In this document: piece by piece, positions 60,993 to 64,000 of the stretch
Layout of the letters: the number at the start of each line of letters is the position of its first letter
Position numbering within the stretch: position 1 is the stretch's first letter
NCBI RefSeq assembly: GCF_021026375.1
Contig: NZ_JAJNDB010000004.1
Location: 1 to 64,000, forward strand
Direction of reading: 5' to 3'
Length of the DNA: 64,000 nt
DNA from: Actinomycetospora endophytica
GTDB taxonomy: Bacteria > Actinomycetota > Actinomycetes > Mycobacteriales > Pseudonocardiaceae
Program-made: the position numbers and the translations under genes
Notes under the pieces: generated by a model
Database searches by the model: none
What the model saw: the letters and a program-made list of their open reading frames with translations, nothing else
What the model was told of the DNA's origin: nothing

Positions 60993-62549
60993 GTGGGAGA
61001 ACGCGACGGCGGGGTCAGCCTCGCCGCGCTCCTGGGGGCGTTCTCGCTGGCCACCGACCTCGGCCTTGGGCAGCCGATGGAGCACGTCCTGCGCTCCTGG
61101 TGGATCGCCTCGCGCCTCGGCGAACGGGTCGGGCTCGACGATTCCGAGCGAGCGGACTTCTACTACACCGCCGTGCTGTCGTGGGTGGGGTGCGTGGCCG
61201 ATGCACCCGAGGTGTCGGCCTGGTTCGGGGACGACATCGCGTTCCGTGCGGACAGCTTCGGCGTCGACTTCGCGGGGCTGCCCGCGATGGCGTTCATGGT
61301 CCGCCACGCCGGGGCCGGCGGCTCCGCGTGGCAGCGGCTGCGCCTCGCGACGACGCTCGTGGCGACCGGCGCCACCGACGTCGAGCACGGGCTGGCCTCG
61401 CACTGCGTGTCCACCGCGATGATGGCCGACCGGCTCGGGCTGAGCGCCGGGGTCCGTGACGGGCTGCGCCAGTTCTTCTGCCGGTGGGACGGTTCGGGCG
61501 TCCCCGACGGCGTCGGCGGGGACCGGATCGCCCGGTCGATGCGTCTGTTCCACCTCGCCGACGTCGTCGAGGTGTTCCACCGGACCGCGGGCGTCGACGC
61601 GGCGGTCGAGGTGGCCCGGGCGCGACGGGGGAGCAAGTTCGACCCCGTGATCGTCGACGTGTTCTGCGCGGCGGCGCCGGAGGTTCTGGCGGGGCTCACC
61701 GACGACCTGGACCTGGGCGGCCTCGTCGCCGACGACCCGCTCCTGGCCACCCCGCTCGCGGACGACCGCCTGGACGAGGCCCTCGAGGTCGTCGCCGACT
61801 TCACCGACCTCCGCTCGACGTTCCGCGCCGGGCATTCCCGCGGCGTCGCCCGGCTGGCGGGGGACGCGGCGTCGGGCGCGGGGCTCCCGGACGGTGACGT
61901 GCTCGCCGTACGCCGGGCCGGGCTGCTCCACGACGTCGGGCTGCACGGCGTCCCCGGGTCGATCCTGGACAAGCCCGGGCCACTGACCCCGACCGAGAGC
62001 GAGCGCGTCCGCGCCCACTCGTACTACACCGAGCGGACGCTGGCCCGGCTCCCCGGGCTGTCCCGGGCGGCCGAGATCGCGAGCCTCGCCCACGAGCGCC
62101 TCGACGGCTCCGGGTACCACCGTGGCCTGACCGGGGCGGCGCTGCCGATGACGGGTCGCGTCCTGGCCGCCGCCGACGCCTTCCAGGCCATGATCGAGCC
62201 CCGGGCACACCGGCCGGCGCTCTCGGTGAAGGAGGCGACGGCGGCGCTGCGTCGGGAGGTCGGTGCCGGGCGACTGGCGGCGGACGCGGTCGACGCGGTG
62301 CTCAGCGCGACCGGTGTGGCGCCGCCCCGCCGGCGCAGCGGCCCGGCCGGGCTCACACCCCGCGAGGTCGAGGTGCTCGTCCTCATCGCCCGGGGTGCCC
62401 TGACCAAGCAGGTGGCGCGGGAGCTCGGGATCACCCAGAAGACGGCGGGCACCCACATCGAGCGGATCTACGCGAAGACCGGCATCTCGACGCGGTCCGG
62501 CGCGGCCCTGGTCGCGGTGCAGCACGGACTCATCGGTGCCTCGGGATAG
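60993..62549 (+). CDS. LuxR-type regulator with tandem HD/HD-GYP-like domains
   Basis: A 518-residue regulator. Residues ~130-200 hold a degenerate HD-like unit (GLASHCVSTAMMADRLG, then FFCRWDGSGVPDGVGGDRI). Residues ~275-420 hold a second unit with AGLLHDVGLHGVPG, EVRAHSYYTERTL-like and AHERLDGSGYHRG, i.e. HD-GYP with His-Arg in place of the Pro end. Residues ~445-518 are a LuxR helix-turn-helix (LTPREVEVLVLIARGALT, then TAGTHIERIYAKTGI). It may sense a nucleotide or metabolite and control the preceding catabolic genes. GTG 60993 is chosen as leaderless; ATG 60981 is the alternative. Confidence 0.87.
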   Translation: MGERDGGVSLAALLGAFSLATDLGLGQPMEHVLRSWWIASRLGERVGLDDSERADFYYTAVLSWVGCVADAPEVSAWFGDDIAFRADSFGVDFAGLPAMAFMVRHAGAGGSAWQRLRLATTLVATGATDVEHGLASHCVSTAMMADRLGLSAGVRDGLRQFFCRWDGSGVPDGVGGDRIARSMRLFHLADVVEVFHRTAGVDAAVEVARARRGSKFDPVIVDVFCAAAPEVLAGLTDDLDLGGLVADDPLLATPLADDRLDEALEVVADFTDLRSTFRAGHSRGVARLAGDAASGAGLPDGDVLAVRRAGLLHDVGLHGVPGSILDKPGPLTPTESERVRAHSYYTERTLARLPGLSRAAEIASLAHERLDGSGYHRGLTGAALPMTGRVLAAADAFQAMIEPRAHRPALSVKEATAALRREVGAGRLAADAVDAVLSATGVAPPRRRSGPAGLTPREVEVLVLIARGALTKQVARELGITQKTAGTHIERIYAKTGISTRSGAALVAVQHGLIGASG

Positions 62550-62581
62550 GAGCGCCCCCGGACGGCCCGGTTCGGTGCCGG

Positions 62582-62983
62582 TCATGGCCCGGCTCTGCTG
62601 GTGTAGGCGTGGCCGGTCGGGGTGGTGGTCCGCACCGTGTGCGGCCGATCGCCGTAGCCGTCGTGGACGGTCTCGGTCTGCCAGCCGGGCAGCTCCTTGA
62701 CGTAGTTCCCGCGGGCACAGACCCCACGCCCGTTCGCGAGGCTCGTGGGTCCGCCCGCGCGGCGGGGCCGGATGTGGTCCCGGTGCCGGATCGCGGCGTC
62801 ACAGAACGGGTCGCGGCAGCGGCCGCCGTCCCGCAGATCGATCAGCCGGGCGATGACCCCCTCGAAACGCCGCGTGCTCTGATCGCACCCCATCAGACCG
62901 CCGTGGCCAGGGTGGGCGAACAGCCGCCGCCACCACAGCCCGCCCTCGCTGCCGGCCTGCACATCACCCTCACGACGCAGCGC
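62582..62983 (-). pseudogene. C-terminal remnant of a DUF222/HNH endonuclease protein
   Basis: The ~130-residue frame carries the usual C-terminal end of DUF222-HNH proteins (the 13E12 repeat family). LWWRRLFAHPGHGGLMGCDQ and STRRFEGVIARLIDLRDGG are followed by the nuclease centre CRDPFCDAAIRHRDHIRP, then SLANGRGVCARGNYVKE. The large N-terminal DUF222 domain is absent; upstream sequence in this frame is unrelated. It is a decayed copy of a gene family that is repeated in actinomycete genomes. An intact start is not apparent. Confidence 0.75.
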
Positions 62984-63065
62984 ACCTACGGCCCTTCTGG
63001 TAGGCATTCCCCCGCATCTGCGGTCCCCTTCGGGATGGACCGCACCGCCGACCGAGGAGTGAGTC

Positions 63066-63488
63066 GTGGCTGCACCGTCGCTGACCAACATTCACCACTA
63101 CAGCCCGACCGTCTCGGACGTCGAGGCGAGCGCGGCCTGGTACGAGCGCATCCTCGGCCTGGCACGGGTCCCGGCCCCGTTCCCGCACTGGGGTGACGAG
63201 GAGGGCGGCCACGCTGTCGTCCTCGCGCACCCGGCCGGGTTCCTCGTCGGACTCCACCACCACGAGGCCCACATCGACGGGAGCTTCGACGAGCGGAAGA
63301 CGGGCCTGGACCACATCGCGTTCGGCGTCGCCTCCCGGGCCGACCTCGACGCCTGGACCGCCTGGCTGGACGAGTCCGGGGTGCCCCACAGCGGGGTGCA
63401 GGACCTGAATGAGCCGATGCCGCTCTCGACGGTGGTGTTCCGCGACCCGGACAACATCCAGCTCGAACTCTTCTACGCCGACCTCTGA
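63066..63488 (+). CDS. VOC-family (glyoxalase/dioxygenase-like) protein
   Basis: A 140-residue vicinal-oxygen-chelate fold protein made of two beta-alpha-beta-beta-beta modules. The first begins IHHYSPTVSDVEASAAWYER, with His as possible metal ligand. The second begins GLDHIAFGVASRADLDAW, and FRDPDNIQLELFYADL holds the last Glu. A metal site of His-His-Glu type is possible. The substrate is unknown. The GTG at 63066 follows GAGTGA weakly. Its end overlaps the convergent NmrA-like gene by 16 bases. Confidence 0.87.
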   Translation: MAAPSLTNIHHYSPTVSDVEASAAWYERILGLARVPAPFPHWGDEEGGHAVVLAHPAGFLVGLHHHEAHIDGSFDERKTGLDHIAFGVASRADLDAWTAWLDESGVPHSGVQDLNEPMPLSTVVFRDPDNIQLELFYADL

Positions 63489-64000
63489 CCCGCGGGTCCC
63501 GCCAGCTCGGCGATGTAGGCGTCCAGAGCCCGCGGCTCCCGGCCCAGGGCCGCTCGGAGCACGAGCGCGTTGCCGCCGGGGAAGCCGTGCCGGTCGTACT
63601 CCTCGAACATGCGCCGCATCCCGTCGCGCTCCGGCCCCGCCACCAGACCCACCGCATCGGCCCACGACCCGAACTCCGGCGCCTCGGCGGTCACCTCCCG
63701 CCCGAGGACCGCGGCCATCAGGCCGGCGATCTCGACCCGGGTGCGGGTGCCGGGCGCGGCGAGCTCGAACGTGCCGTCGGCGAAGGTGTCCTCGACGAAC
63801 GCCCGCGCCGCGACCTCGGCGACGTCGCGGTAGTCGACGAAGGCCTGCCGCGCCGTCGTCAAGAAGGGCAGGCCGATCCGGCCGTGGTCGCGGGCCGACG
63901 CCCAGAGACCGTCCAGCGTCTGGAAGAAGATTGCGGGCTGCAGGACCGTGAACCGCAGGCCGGAGGCGAAGAGCGCCTCCTCGACGGGGCGCTTGCCCGC
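63473..64000 (-). CDS. NmrA-like / NAD(P)-binding protein, N-terminus cut by window
   Basis: Only the last 175 residues are inside the window. It reads SGLRFTVLQPAIFFQTLDGL near the cut, then FVDYRDVAEVAARAFVED (the typical NmrA/SDR-a5 segment) and a C-terminal substrate domain with MRRMFEEYDRHGFPGGN. The Rossmann GxxGxxG start lies outside. Family members reduce quinones or sense NADP. It converges on the VOC gene. Confidence 0.85.
   Translation of the reverse strand, partial: AGKRPVEEALFASGLRFTVLQPAIFFQTLDGLWASARDHGRIGLPFLTTARQAFVDYRDVAEVAARAFVEDTFADGTFELAAPGTRTRVEIAGLMAAVLGREVTAEAPEFGSWADAVGLVAGPERDGMRRMFEEYDRHGFPGGNALVLRAALGREPRALDAYIAELAGPAGQRSA

Overview
This window comes from the chromosome of a very high-GC actinomycete, most plausibly a Pseudonocardia or a close relative in the Pseudonocardiales/Mycobacteriales. 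The reasons are extreme GC-rich coding, frequent GTG starts, short overlapping gene junctions (ATGA/GTGA), and a gene block that keeps the mycobacterial order gdh - thioesterase - conserved hypothetical - glbO - HNH - ctaJ - DUF5130 - pepN - DsbA-like oxidoreductase (compare M. tuberculosis Rv2476c to Rv2466c). Species assignment is inference.

Layout. 1-160: 3' end of a 5S rRNA and the rrn terminator. 250-15300: conserved housekeeping block (NAD-glutamate dehydrogenase, truncated haemoglobin, MscS channel, amidase, cytochrome oxidase subunit CtaJ, aminopeptidase N, mycothiol-type DsbA-like protein). 15352-16309: a frameshifted AbiEi/DUF559-like gene. 16486-26096: first acyl-CoA catabolic region (MaoC hydratase, crotonase, four acyl-CoA dehydrogenases including one fused, a TetR regulator and a class III CoA-transferase). 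26129-45384: second catabolic region built from CitE-like lyases, CaiB CoA-transferases, an FMN monooxygenase, an amidohydrolase, a phytoene-desaturase-like flavoprotein, a GntR regulator, acyl-CoA ligases, a fused acyl-CoA dehydrogenase and a MaoC hydratase. One CaiB gene here is split by a 1446-bp insertion sequence with an 8-bp target duplication. 45496-60964: third region with P450, SDRs, an Ltp2-like thiolase with its DUF35 partner, FMO, thiolase, acyl-CoA synthetase, crotonase, aldehyde dehydrogenase, TetR, NDMA-type alcohol dehydrogenase, Baeyer-Villiger-type monooxygenase and esterase. 60993-64000: an HD/LuxR regulator, an HNH remnant, a VOC protein and a truncated NmrA-like gene.

How it works together. 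The 16-61 kb stretch reads as a catabolic island: oxygenases, alcohol and aldehyde oxidation and CoA activation feed beta-oxidation-like steps and retro-aldol or lyase cleavage. A 12-bp palindrome, CTGATATATCAG, lies in front of four transcription units, including the divergent promoter next to the only GntR/FCD gene. It probably ties the units between 26 and 57 kb into one regulon. A second palindrome set (TTAGCGAGCG type) flanks the TetR gene at 20903 and its acyl-CoA dehydrogenase targets.

The most unusual non-coding feature is a set of long near-perfect palindromes placed exactly at gene ends. Family A (four copies) and family B (three copies) show compensatory base changes. Family B arms themselves supply the terminal Met codon and stop codon of every gene that ends in them. 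Two unrelated palindromic repeats lie at 45425-45496 and 49151-49297. I saw no tRNA and no CRISPR array.
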